Of a stretch of 35,123 bases of DNA, positions 6,984 through 12,566 are shown one piece after another. Position numbers and translations under genes: made by a program. Location of the stretch: IMG/VR virus record IMGVR_UViG_3300046519_000239, positions 1-35,123 of that record. One strand, 5' to 3'. The notes beneath the pieces were generated by a model. That model made no database searches. It was not told the origin of the DNA and worked only from the letters and a program-made list of their open reading frames with translations. The stretch comes from a virus. Positions within the stretch are counted from its first letter, which is position 1, and each line of letters begins with the position of its first letter.

Positions 6984-6999
6984 TTCTCGAATTCGCTTG
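6960..6999. repeat. 8-bp phased repeat array B (5 units)
   Basis: TTCGCTAA, TTCGCTAA, ACAGCTAA, TTCTCGAA and TTCGCTTG follow in exact 8-bp register. The last unit overlaps the -35 of the parA promoter. The array also covers the 3' end of the LuxR-type gene. Confidence 0.85.
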
Positions 7000-7024
7000 C
7001 GCGTTATTTTGCCGGGGCTATACT
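6997..7024 (+). promoter_or_regulatory. parA promoter
   Basis: TTGCGC (6997-7002), a 16-bp spacer and TATACT (7019-7024). Array B covers the -35 side and array C the initially transcribed region, so binding at either would repress it. Confidence 0.65.
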
Positions 7025-7034
7025 TTGCTCGACC

Positions 7035-7058
7035 TTAGCTAATTAGCTAATTCGATAA
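7035..7058. repeat. 8-bp phased repeat array C (3 units)
   Basis: TTAGCTAA, TTAGCTAA and TTCGATAA at 8-bp spacing, between the -10 box and the ribosome site of parA. Confidence 0.85.
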
Positions 7059-7072
7059 AGGAAACCCCGCAA

Positions 7073-7732
7073 ATGCAACTCGCCTCACTTCCTCTCGCAA
7101 TCGGCTGCATTTCCCAGAAAGGCGGCGCATGGAAATCCACCCTCTGCCGCGCTTTAGGCACCACCTTTGTGGTCGCTGGCTGGGCCGTCAAAATCGTTGA
7201 CCTCGATATCAAGCAGGCCACCTGCACGTATTGGCAGCAACGCCGCCTTGCTGCTGGCATCGAGCCCGCCGTTCCCGTGCAGCAATATGGCAACGTGGCC
7301 ACCGCACTGAGCCGCGCCGGTGACGCGGATCTTCTGATTTTTGACGGCCCGGCCAATGCGACCGAGGAAACCGTGAAAATCGCTAAAGCCTGCAATCTGC
7401 TGATCCTGCCCACCGGGCTGACCCTTGACGATCTACAACCCCAAGTCGCCCTTGCAAACAGTCTGGTGGACAAGCACGGCATCCCGGTTGAGCGAATTGT
7501 GTTCGCGCTGTGCAAGGCCAGCAAGCGCGCGGCGCCCGTTGAGGCGGCCCGCGAGTACCTGGGCAAGACACGCTTTGCGATTCTCGACGGCGCCATTGAA
7601 CAAGCCGACTCCTACGCGGCGGCCATGAACGAAGGCAAGTCCATCACCGAGACCCCTTTCAAGGGACCCAAGGTCAAGGCGGCAAAGGTCATCCAGTCCG
7701 CCGTTAACCACTTCGAGCGACTGACAGCGTAG
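7073..7732 (+). CDS. parA: ParA-family partition ATPase
   Basis: 219 residues; the ATG at 7073 has an AAAGGA site. The deviant Walker A is at residues 17-25 (QKGGAWKST), with an A'-like VDLDIKQA block and a Walker-B-like LLIFDGPAN. The small size without an N-terminal HTH fits the Ib class (ParF, delta of pSM19035), which pairs with ribbon-helix-helix ParB proteins. It should bind ATP and nucleoid DNA and position plasmid copies at division. The RHH partner follows after 77 bp, and the 8-bp repeat arrays flank parA on both sides. Its presence beside phage structural genes is the main evidence that this prophage is kept as a plasmid. Confidence 0.92.
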   Translation: MQLASLPLAIGCISQKGGAWKSTLCRALGTTFVVAGWAVKIVDLDIKQATCTYWQQRRLAAGIEPAVPVQQYGNVATALSRAGDADLLIFDGPANATEETVKIAKACNLLILPTGLTLDDLQPQVALANSLVDKHGIPVERIVFALCKASKRAAPVEAAREYLGKTRFAILDGAIEQADSYAAAMNEGKSITETPFKGPKVKAAKVIQSAVNHFERLTA

Positions 7733-7733
7733 G

Positions 7734-7765
7734 TTAGCTAAATAGCGAAATAGCTAATTAGCAAT
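7734..7765. repeat. 8-bp phased repeat array D (4 units) with RHH-gene promoter
   Basis: TTAGCTAA, ATAGCGAA, ATAGCTAA and TTAGCAAT at 8-bp spacing, starting two bases after the parA stop. An extended -10 (TGATAGTAT, 7771-7779) follows six bases later, so the array occupies the -35 region of the RHH gene. Confidence 0.85.
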
Positions 7766-7809
7766 GCAGCTGATAGTATCGAATGATCGCGCACACAGGA
7801 CCGATTCCC

Positions 7810-8103
7810 ATGACCAGCAAGAGCACTCCGCAAGATTCCGCAGCCGTCACCGTGGGCAAGCCACCAGCGCGCCGCAAAGGCCTGGGCGAGCCGCCACAGA
7901 CAGCCGCAGACACGGCATCCGTAGGCAATAACACCAGCGTGCCGGCCGACGATAAGTTGGTTGATTTGGGCTTCAAGGTGCCGCAGGCATACCGCCGCAA
8001 CTTTCGTACGTTCTGCGCAAGCAATGATCTGTCGCAGGTCGACGCACTGCGCGAGGCGATGGCGGACTACATGGCTAAGAAAGGCTGGGAACCCAGCAAC
8101 TGA
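7810..8103 (+). CDS. Ribbon-helix-helix partition protein (ParB/ParG/omega type)
   Basis: 97 residues from the ATG at 7810 (AGGA 9 bases before); the ATG at 7783 has no ribosome site. The first 50 residues are a flexible, basic, Ala/Thr-rich arm. Residues about 54-92 (LVDLGFKVPQAYRRNFRTF ... DLSQVDALREAMADYMAKKG) give a short strand and two helices, the RHH pattern. This is the plan of ParG: a disordered N-terminal arm that stimulates the ATPase and an RHH dimer that binds short repeats. It should bind the TTMGCTAA arrays as centromere and operator. Binding specificity is inferred from gene position only. Confidence 0.75.
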   Translation: MTSKSTPQDSAAVTVGKPPARRKGLGEPPQTAADTASVGNNTSVPADDKLVDLGFKVPQAYRRNFRTFCASNDLSQVDALREAMADYMAKKGWEPSN

Positions 8104-8112
8104 GAGAGGATT

Positions 8113-8144
8113 GAGCGCCAAGGTCTTCGACCTCCTTGGCGCTC
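8113..8144. other. Perfect 11-bp stem-loop after the RHH gene
   Basis: GAGCGCCAAGG (8113-8123) pairs perfectly with 8134-8144; the loop is 10 bases. No T tract follows, so it is either a weak terminator or an mRNA-stabilising or processing structure before the 48-residue gene. Confidence 0.65.
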
Positions 8145-8178
8145 ATAACACACCGAAACCCCGCAAAAGGTAAACGAC

Positions 8179-8325
8179 ATGCTAGGACTCAATTATAACG
8201 ATGTTTGGTGCGCTCCGCTTGTGCAATTGCGCTACATGGCCCCGCACGTCCTGCGCGACTTCCTGGCGACCTGCTCGCCGCGTGTACGCACGACACTCGC
8301 TACGCGCTACCTGCCTCAAGACTGA
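8179..8325 (+). CDS. Small protein, 48 aa
   Basis: ATG at 8179 with AAAAGG 9 bases before. The protein starts MLGLNYNDVWCAPLVQLRYM and ends in TRYLPQD, just before a strong rightward terminator. The ribosome site, position in the partition operon and following terminator support expression. Trp, Tyr, Arg and Cys make up much of the sequence. No function recognised; a copy-control or stability role would fit the location but is not shown. Confidence 0.5.
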   Translation: MLGLNYNDVWCAPLVQLRYMAPHVLRDFLATCSPRVRTTLATRYLPQD

Positions 8326-8340
8326 TCCAAGGAAACGAAA

Positions 8341-8364
8341 AGCCCCGCACAGGCGGGGCTTTTT
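8341..8364 (+). terminator. Terminator of the rightward partition operon
   Basis: AGCCCCGC/GCGGGGCT stem with ACAG loop, followed by five T. Confidence 0.9.
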
Positions 8365-8371
8365 CATGGGC

Positions 8372-8404
8372 AAAAAAAAACGCCCCGGACCGAAGCCCGA
8401 GGCG
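8372..8404 (-). terminator. Leftward terminator
   Basis: On the minus strand a CG-rich stem (8381-8388 with 8397-8404, one mismatch) is followed by nine T. It lies 12 bp after the stop of the 33-residue reading frame at 8416-8517. Confidence 0.8.
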
Positions 8405-8415
8405 CTGACGCTTTG

Positions 8416-8517
8416 TTACAGCAGGTCGTCAATGCTGTCCAGCAGACGCTCCAAAGCACTCAGTGCTTTGAAGGCAGTCCACAAGATGCTCAGCGTACGA
8501 AGAGTTTTAGTCCACAT
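8416..8517 (-). CDS. 33-aa peptide gene
   Basis: Minus-strand ATG at 8517 preceded by GAGGGCCAAGG; the peptide begins MWTKTLRTLSILWTAFKALS and ends RLLDSIDDLL before a TAA and a strong terminator. It would form an amphipathic helix with a basic N-terminus and acidic C-terminus. A ribosome site plus a dedicated terminator make it more than a chance frame. A membrane-active toxin-like or regulatory peptide is possible; I know no homologue for certain. Confidence 0.5.
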   Translation of the reverse strand: MWTKTLRTLSILWTAFKALSALERLLDSIDDLL

Positions 8518-8584
8518 ACCTTGGCCCTCATGTCAGCGGCCAACCTCCAGCACTCTTACCGGAACACGAATGCCTTCAGAAACT

Positions 8585-8603
8585 TGCGACGGTCTCTATT
8601 GAG
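8585..8603 (+). repeat. 19-bp direct repeat, left copy
   Basis: TGCGACGGTCTCTATTGAG, identical to 8922-8940; the copies are 337 bp apart. The segment between them has no clear gene. Confidence 0.85.
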
Positions 8604-8616
8604 GCAGCCAGGCTAG

Positions 8617-8668
8617 GGGCCTTCTGAGCAAGTCCGGCACGGCTTCCTAGGGCCGTGTCAGAAGGTCC
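8617..8668. other. Long bulged stem-loop
   Basis: Outer stem 8617-8627 with 8658-8668 (11 bp, one G-T pair) and inner stem 8638-8643 with 8652-8657 (6 bp). Structure of this size suggests a functional RNA or a protein/replication site; the strand of action is unknown. Confidence 0.6.
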
Positions 8669-8888
8669 GAAATCTTTACGCTCCTGGCGACCTGTCGTAG
8701 GGGACAGACGAGGCGAGCGGGACCAATATTCGCTTAACCCTACGGGCGTGTAAAGACAGCGCGTGACCGACAACGAGTTTTGGAAAGGGTTACAGCCACC
8801 CGCTGGGGTCAAAATATTTTCACTTTACCGATGAACGGTCTAGTTAACCGGCGCGGTTTGTGGTTGCGTTTACTTGCAATCAGTTGCA

Positions 8889-8918
8889 CTGACATAACCA
8901 TTGCGCCTAAACTATTAT
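8889..8918 (+). promoter_or_regulatory. Promoter for the candidate small RNA
   Basis: CTGACA (8889-8894), 18-bp spacer, TATTAT (8913-8918): each box is one base from the sigma-70 consensus. Confidence 0.5.
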
Positions 8919-8921
8919 CAC

Positions 8922-8940
8922 TGCGACGGTCTCTATTGAG
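8922..8940 (+). repeat. 19-bp direct repeat, right copy
   Basis: Same sequence as 8585-8603; here it forms the 5' hairpin of the candidate small RNA (GTCTC-TATT-GAGAC). Confidence 0.85.
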
Positions 8941-9002
8941 ACGGCGAATCGACTCCTAATCGGTTTGCCAAAAAAAACCGCCTACTCAAGGCGGTTTTTT
9001 TT
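8925..9002 (+). ncRNA. Candidate small RNA, about 78 nt
   Basis: The predicted start is about 7 bases after the TATTAT box. The transcript would have a GUCUC/GAGAC hairpin, a second small stem (CGA/UCG) whose 7-base loop is CUCCUAA, and a terminator hairpin with eight U. The loop contains CUCCU, an anti-Shine-Dalgarno sequence, so base-pairing with ribosome sites is possible. No protein could be encoded. Expression is predicted, not shown. Confidence 0.5.
8970..9002. terminator. Bidirectional terminator
   Basis: ACCGCC/GGCGGT stem flanked by eight A on the left and eight T on the right. It can end the small RNA rightward and the leftward small-gene operon, whose last stop codon lies in the stem. 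Confidence 0.9.
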
Positions 9003-9281
9003 CGGCTTCAATTTGTGCGCGTGACCCGTCACGACCTCCTGACTCAGCTCGGTCTTCCACTTGCGCACGCCCAGTTTCCACAACTGGCTCGCCAGCGTGT
9101 CCAGCCGTGCCCAGGTTCGCGGATTCTTTTCCCGCGAGCGGATCGGCATCCAGTTGGTTGCGCCGGTGTAGCGCACGCTCAGCATGAACTGACCGTCTTC
9201 GTGCTGGGTGATCAGAAAGTCACTGACGCCACGACCCTCGATCAGCGCCTTGAGCAGCTTTTCATCAATCGCCTCACGCAT
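8982..9281 (-). CDS. Hypothetical protein, 99 aa (resembles plasmid partition-associated small proteins)
   Basis: Begins MREAIDEKLLKALIEGRG. The middle part (DFLITQHEDGQFMLSVRY ... PRTWARLDTLASQLWKLGVRKW) has the layout I associate with small ParC-like partition-associated proteins of broad-host plasmids: a short helix, a beta meander and a RxxxRLDTLA-type helix. The resemblance is moderate and from memory. It is the last gene of the leftward operon, overlaps the gene upstream by 8 bp and ends inside the bidirectional terminator. A variant palindrome, GTGACCCGTCAC, lies at 9021-9032. Confidence 0.6.
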   Translation of the reverse strand: MREAIDEKLLKALIEGRGVSDFLITQHEDGQFMLSVRYTGATNWMPIRSREKNPRTWARLDTLASQLWKLGVRKWKTELSQEVVTGHAHKLKPKKNRLE

Positions 9282-9552
9282 CGTCCGGCATCCGCACCGC
9301 GTCGCCGAACTCGTTGTGCGTCCTGAAAATCAGCGTGCCAGGCTTGGCGTAGCTGACCTCGCCGCCGATCATATCGCCACTGGGCAGGGACACGCGCACA
9401 TGCGTGGTGTCCGTGCGGTCGCTGCTGTCGTTCTCGAACAGCAGCGCATACGCCCAGATGGTGCGCTGCTCGAACAGCACCGGTACGCCGGTCAGCTGCG
9501 TGCGGCGCTCCCCGGCAAACAGCTCGACATCGAGCACGCCGCGCAGACTCAT
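9274..9552 (-). CDS. Hypothetical phage protein, about 92 aa
   Basis: The ATG at 9552 has GAGGGG 9 bases upstream; an ATG at 9567 is possible. The protein MSLRGVLDVELFAGERRTQL is predicted mostly beta (LLFENDSSDRTDTTHVRVSL, GEVSYAKPGTLIFRTH). It overlaps the next gene by 8 bp, so translation is coupled. A variant palindrome (GTTACGCATAAC, 9576-9587) lies in its leader. No function recognised. Confidence 0.65.
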   Translation of the reverse strand: MSLRGVLDVELFAGERRTQLTGVPVLFEQRTIWAYALLFENDSSDRTDTTHVRVSLPSGDMIGGEVSYAKPGTLIFRTHNEFGDAVRMPDDA

Positions 9553-9595
9553 GGCATTTCCCCTCATCTCAATTCGTTACGCATAACGCGGCATC

Positions 9596-9832
9596 TTACC
9601 CGGGGCCGTGCATGCGCTCATAGGCGGCTCGCGAATCGTCGGCGGCCAGCTGGGCCAGTTCCGGGGCCAGCGCGTGCAGCACCTCCCAGGCGTGGGCAAT
9701 CGCCTTGTGCGACTGGCGGAAATACTGGATCGCCACCAGCCGCTCCAGCGCGGCGCGCAAGCGTTCGTCGGTCAGCTCAGGCACCTCGGCGCGCGGCACG
9801 TATTCCACACCGTCAATCAGTACACAGGCCAT
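9596..9832 (-). CDS. Hypothetical protein, 78 aa
   Basis: The ATG at 9832 overlaps the stop of the upstream gene (TGATG). The sequence starts MACVLIDGVEYVPRAEVPEL, a short beta-hairpin-like start followed by a long helical part (DERLRAALERLVAIQYF ... AWEVLHALAPELAQLAADD). The VPRAEVP element suggests a small DNA-binding or adaptor protein, but I cannot name a family. Part of the tightly overlapping leftward cluster. Confidence 0.6.
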   Translation of the reverse strand: MACVLIDGVEYVPRAEVPELTDERLRAALERLVAIQYFRQSHKAIAHAWEVLHALAPELAQLAADDSRAAYERMHGPG

Positions 9833-10011
9833 CAGCCGCGCCGCTCCAGCTCGATGTCACTCATGCCGCGTGGTCGCGGGGTGATCTTGAACTGTTCGGT
9901 GCCGTGGCCGGTCGCGGCCAGCCCTTCGAGCACCGGCGCGACGTAGCGGCGCTTTAGACTGACCGTCTCGCCGCGCTCCAGCATCGCCCGAATCTCCACA
10001 ATCGTCGCCAT
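9832..10011 (-). CDS. Small hypothetical protein, 59 aa
   Basis: ATG at 10011 with a GAGGT site; the frame is closed on both sides by TGATG overlaps with its neighbours, which is strong evidence for a real gene. The protein MATIVEIRAMLERGETVSLK continues with a basic RRYVAPVLEGLAATGHG block. Its composition suggests a small nucleic-acid-binding or inhibitor-type protein; no family recognised. Confidence 0.7.
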   Translation of the reverse strand: MATIVEIRAMLERGETVSLKRRYVAPVLEGLAATGHGTEQFKITPRPRGMSDIELERRG

Positions 10012-10286
10012 CAGCGGTGACCTCGATCAGACCGGGCACCGAAGTGGGTGGCCCGGCCGCGCTCATCGCCCGGACGCATGCGCCCGCCGTGCTCGCCCGC
10101 CAGAAAGGCCGCGCTGCGCTTGAGCCCCAGCACCTTGGCTCGCGCCTGAATCGCCGTCGCCGGGCGGCTCAGGACCGCCATCAGCTGGCCCATCGGCACC
10201 TCGGCATAACTGGCACGCAAGTACGCTTCCTGGGGGCAGGTCCAGAACTGCTTGGGCGTGACCGCTCTTTTTTGCGCCTGGCTCAT
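10011..10286 (-). CDS. Myb/SANT-like small HTH protein, 91 aa
   Basis: The ATG at 10286 has a GGAGGTGGC site and overlaps the upstream stop (ATGA). Residues about 15-60 (WTCPQEAYLRASYAEVPMGQLMAVLSRPATAIQARAKVLGL) resemble the Myb/SANT or GcrA-type helix-turn-helix used by many phage regulators: a tryptophan start, three helices and an AIQARAxxLGL recognition helix. A basic tail follows. It may regulate this accessory cluster. Confidence 0.6.
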   Translation of the reverse strand: MSQAQKRAVTPKQFWTCPQEAYLRASYAEVPMGQLMAVLSRPATAIQARAKVLGLKRSAAFLAGEHGGRMRPGDERGRATHFGARSDRGHR

Positions 10287-10636
10287 GCCACCTCCGGCAG
10301 GTAGGCCGCCACCAGCGGCAGGCAGATCCGCACGGCGCCCAGCCGGTGCAGCGTGGTCGGGGCATTGATGACGCTTTGCAGAAAGTGCAGCCAGCTTTCT
10401 AACAGTCGATCCTCGGCCGCAAAATCGGCCTCAAGATCTGCTTTAAACGCGGCGTACTTGTCGGTGGCCCGGCGAAACAGCGAGGTCTGTTCGCAGGCCG
10501 TCGCAATCTCCCGAATCAATGGCGCCTGAACGCACAGCCCCTCGATCAGCTGCGCATCGGTGTCGGTGTTGTCCAGTCGGTCCAGCAGGGTATTGACCAT
10601 GCCGTCGATATCCACGGCGCATGCAGTTTCGCTCAC
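10283..10636 (-). CDS. Hypothetical helical protein, 117 aa
   Basis: The GTG at 10636 is preferred because AGGAG lies 8 bases upstream; the frame stays open back to 10720 but would overlap the previous gene. The protein starts MSETACAVDIDGMVNTLLDR and is almost entirely helical and acidic, with a hydrophobic C-terminus (GAVRICLPLVAAYLPEVA). No motif recognised. It is coupled by ATGA to the HTH gene downstream. Confidence 0.65.
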   Translation of the reverse strand: MSETACAVDIDGMVNTLLDRLDNTDTDAQLIEGLCVQAPLIREIATACEQTSLFRRATDKYAAFKADLEADFAAEDRLLESWLHFLQSVINAPTTLHRLGAVRICLPLVAAYLPEVA

Positions 10637-10674
10637 GCTTGGCACTCCTTTGATGGAAGGGAATCCGTTACGCG

Positions 10675-11004
10675 TTACGCCGTCAGCGGCAACAGGTCGT
10701 AATTGCAACGGTAGGCCCACGACTCGTCCCAGTAATTGCCCTCGCTGTCGTTGCCTTTGTCGTCCAGCACGTCCGGGCGCGGCTGAACATCGATCTTCTG
10801 ACAGGTGTGGGTCACTTCACCGGCGACGATCTGTTCAACCGTGTCATCCCAGCCATCGTCCAGGTACGCCTGAATGATGTTGTCCTTGGCTTCGTCGCGC
10901 GCCTCAGGACTCTGCCAATAACTGAAGCCGTTGCCTTCCGGGTCATAGATAAAAAAGCGGAACTGGGCGGATGGGGTGTCGCTGCTTTCCAGGGCAATGC
11001 TCAT
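10675..11004 (-). CDS. Hypothetical acidic protein, 109 aa
   Basis: ATG at 11004 with AAGGA. The sequence MSIALESSDTPSAQFRFFIY is followed by YDPEGNGFSYWQSPEARDEAKDN and YLDDGWDDTVEQIVAG; it is strongly acidic and Trp/Tyr-rich, a composition seen in DNA-mimic or phage counter-defence proteins as well as ordinary phage proteins. Similar proteins are common in phages and plasmids of Pseudomonas. The TAA stop belongs to a variant palindrome (10667-10678). It is the first gene after an internal terminator and a dyad (GGTTACC...GGTAAC, about 11068-11093). Confidence 0.65.
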   Translation of the reverse strand: MSIALESSDTPSAQFRFFIYDPEGNGFSYWQSPEARDEAKDNIIQAYLDDGWDDTVEQIVAGEVTHTCQKIDVQPRPDVLDDKGNDSEGNYWDESWAYRCNYDLLPLTA

Positions 11005-11109
11005 GGGCTCGTTTCCTTTTGCGAGTGAGGGGTGGGAGTGCGCGAAAACAGGTTTCCTGTAATTCGGTTACCAGTTTACCGTAAGTCGGTAACGGCCTGC
11101 CAATAAAAA

Positions 11110-11140
11110 GGCCCCCGGCTTACTGGAAAAGCCGGGGGCC
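11110..11140. terminator. Bidirectional terminator inside the leftward cluster
   Basis: Perfect 12-bp stem GGCCCCCGGCTT/AAGCCGGGGGCC with short T runs on both sides. Confidence 0.85.
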
Positions 11141-11158
11141 TATTTAACAGATCACCCG

Positions 11159-11419
11159 TTATGCGTAACGCCGATTATCCGGCGGGCGGCGACGGGGCGG
11201 CGTGCTGTACAGATAGATTGCCGAATTGATTTCGCGGGCGCGCTGCATCTTCACCACGTCCGCACCGGTGCAGCTGTAACGACGCCAGTGGCTGCGCGCC
11301 TCGCACCAGTTGACCAGCAGCAAGGGAAACTCCAAACGCTGGGCCGCGCCCATCACACCAGACAGAAAGGTATCCCAGTCACAACAGCGACGGTCGATCC
11401 AGGGTTGTTTGCGAGGCAT
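11159..11419 (-). CDS. Hypothetical basic protein, 86 aa
   Basis: ATG at 11419 with AAAGGA 9 bases before. The sequence MPRKQPWIDRRCCDWDTFLS is followed by FPLLLVNWCEARSHWRRYSC and a Pro/Arg-rich C-terminus. It is rich in Trp, Cys and Arg. Variant palindromes lie at both ends: GTTATGCGTAAC at 11440-11451 in the leader and at 11158-11169 over the stop codon. No function recognised. Confidence 0.6.
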   Translation of the reverse strand: MPRKQPWIDRRCCDWDTFLSGVMGAAQRLEFPLLLVNWCEARSHWRRYSCTGADVVKMQRAREINSAIYLYSTPPRRRPPDNRRYA

Positions 11420-11456
11420 GCGGGGGTTCCTTTGTGTTGGTTATGCGTAACGCGGG

Positions 11457-11693
11457 TTACTCGCTTTGGGCGGCGACCTTGAGCGCCCGGCTCAGCACCT
11501 GGCGGCGACCACTGCCGCGCTGGGCCTTTTGCGCTTTGTCCGTCACGCGGTGGATGGCCTCCAAGGCGGCGGCCATTTCCGGGCTGATCACGTTGGCCGA
11601 TTCCAGCAGCACCCCCAGCAGCCCACGGGCGTGGCTCAGTCCTTCCAGATCGGCGGCACTGACATAGATCGCGGCGCCCTTTTCGGTCGACAT
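11457..11693 (-). CDS. Hypothetical helical protein, 78 aa
   Basis: ATG at 11693 with a GAAAGGAAC site. The sequence begins MSTEKGAAIYVSAADLEGLS and is helical, with a basic Arg/Gln-rich C-terminus (DKAQKAQRGSGRRQVLSRALK) that could contact nucleic acid. The stop codon is part of a half palindrome (GGGTTAC). One of a run of four similar-sized genes, each with its own ribosome site. Confidence 0.6.
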   Translation of the reverse strand: MSTEKGAAIYVSAADLEGLSHARGLLGVLLESANVISPEMAAALEAIHRVTDKAQKAQRGSGRRQVLSRALKVAAQSE

Positions 11694-11711
11694 AAAACGG
11701 GTTCCTTTCTG

Positions 11712-11954
11712 TTAAGCCTGTTCAGCGGCCTTGAATTCGCGCACCCGATCTTCTGCGGCCTTTTGCGCCTGCTCGTACAGGTCGTCGCGCTCGTCCTCGG
11801 TGATGATGTTCGCATCCGCCAGCGCCTCGGCATAGGCCCGCGCATGCTCCTCACGGCGGTCAATGTAACGACGCTCGGCCTTGCCGATCTTGTTGATCTT
11901 GATGCGCAGGATATTGAGCAGCGCATTTTTCTGAGCCAGGTGGGTATCAGTCAT
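11712..11954 (-). CDS. Hypothetical charged helical protein, 80 aa
   Basis: ATG at 11954 with a GAAAGGA-type site. The sequence starts MTDTHLAQKNALLNILRIKI and is then almost wholly charged helix (RRYIDRREEHARAYAEALADA, EQAQKAAEDRVREFKAAEQ), probably a coiled coil. No family recognised. It sits in the same leftward unit as its neighbours. Confidence 0.6.
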   Translation of the reverse strand: MTDTHLAQKNALLNILRIKINKIGKAERRYIDRREEHARAYAEALADANIITEDERDDLYEQAQKAAEDRVREFKAAEQA

Positions 11955-11966
11955 GTCCGGTTCCTT

Positions 11967-12197
11967 TCAGTCATCGTTCTGGGCGTGGGAAAACTCAAGC
12001 TGCAACACGGGGTAAGCCTTGAACACCGAGGCCACCACCACTTCCTCATCGGCGCCGGTCGCAAGGCCTGCGCGCAGGGTCTGATCCAGCCAGCGCAGCA
12101 ACACGTCACGCTCCACCTTGCACGGGCCGTACTGCTGCTCCAGCGCCTGCGCCAGCGACTGGAGAAACGCGTGGGCCTGGGCTTCGTCGTCGGTCAT
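11967..12197 (-). CDS. Hypothetical protein, 76 aa
   Basis: ATG at 12197 with an AGGAGTTCC site. The sequence MTDDEAQAHAFLQSLAQALE is helical, with an acidic end and an aromatic patch (VFKAYPVLQLEFSHAQ). No motif recognised. Lies between the UmuD'-like gene and the charged helical gene with short spacers. Confidence 0.6.
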   Translation of the reverse strand: MTDDEAQAHAFLQSLAQALEQQYGPCKVERDVLLRWLDQTLRAGLATGADEEVVVASVFKAYPVLQLEFSHAQNDD

Positions 12198-12218
12198 GGT
12201 GGAACTCCTGTGTGTTTG

Positions 12219-12566
12219 TTATCGGCGGTCATGGTCGCGCAGGCTGTGACGCACCACACCCCAGACCTCGAACGTGTCGGTTTCCAGAATGTAGCGCGGC
12301 GGGTACTGCGGGTTTTCCGAACGCAACACCGGGTCGCGCCCGGCAAAGTCCAGACGCTTGCACATTGGCTCGCCGTTGATCACGGCAATGACGATGTTGC
12401 CGCGCACCGGGTCGCGGGAGCGGTCGACCACCAGCAGGTCACCAGTGAAGATCCCGGCGCCCTGCATGCTGTCGCCCTCGACCTTGACCAGATAGGTGCC
12501 CGGCGCGCGGATGCTCAGCAGGGCATCGAGCGACAGCGCTTCGGCGCCCGGCACATCCTCAAGCAT
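12219..12566 (-). CDS. UmuD'/HumD-like S24 protein
   Basis: 115 residues. The sequence is a bare S24 domain: KVEGDSMQGAGIFTGDLLVVDRS with the catalytic Ser at residue 33, and EPMCKRL with Lys at 70. The Ser-Lys spacing (37) equals that of UmuD (60 to 97), and there is no N-terminal HTH and almost no cleavable arm. That is the plan of processed UmuD' and of HumD of the phage-plasmid P1, which work with UmuC in DNA polymerase V. No umuC is in the window, so it may supply UmuD' function to the host polymerase or modulate other S24 proteins. It overlaps the upstream gene by 8 bp. Confidence 0.85.
   Translation of the reverse strand: MLEDVPGAEALSLDALLSIRAPGTYLVKVEGDSMQGAGIFTGDLLVVDRSRDPVRGNIVIAVINGEPMCKRLDFAGRDPVLRSENPQYPPRYILETDTFEVWGVVRHSLRDHDRR

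Larger units (their letters stand above)
8518..8924. other. Non-coding region with direct repeats and long hairpin
   Basis: No convincing gene in about 400 bp. It holds the first copy of a 19-bp direct repeat (8585-8603), an 11-bp plus 6-bp stem-loop (8617-8668) and, at its end, a promoter for the candidate small RNA. A 78-codon open frame on the minus strand (8576-8812) has no ribosome site and an improbable composition. Confidence 0.55.

Noticed and set aside
8576-8812. 78-codon minus-strand open frame
   Set aside because: No ribosome site, improbable composition, overlaps the direct repeat and long hairpin.
8922-8990. tRNA-like anticodon arm (loop CTCCTAA, anticodon CCT)
   Set aside because: The 5-bp stem and loop fit, but there is no acceptor stem, D-loop or T-arm; a terminator occupies the 3' half. 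A small RNA explains the sequence better.
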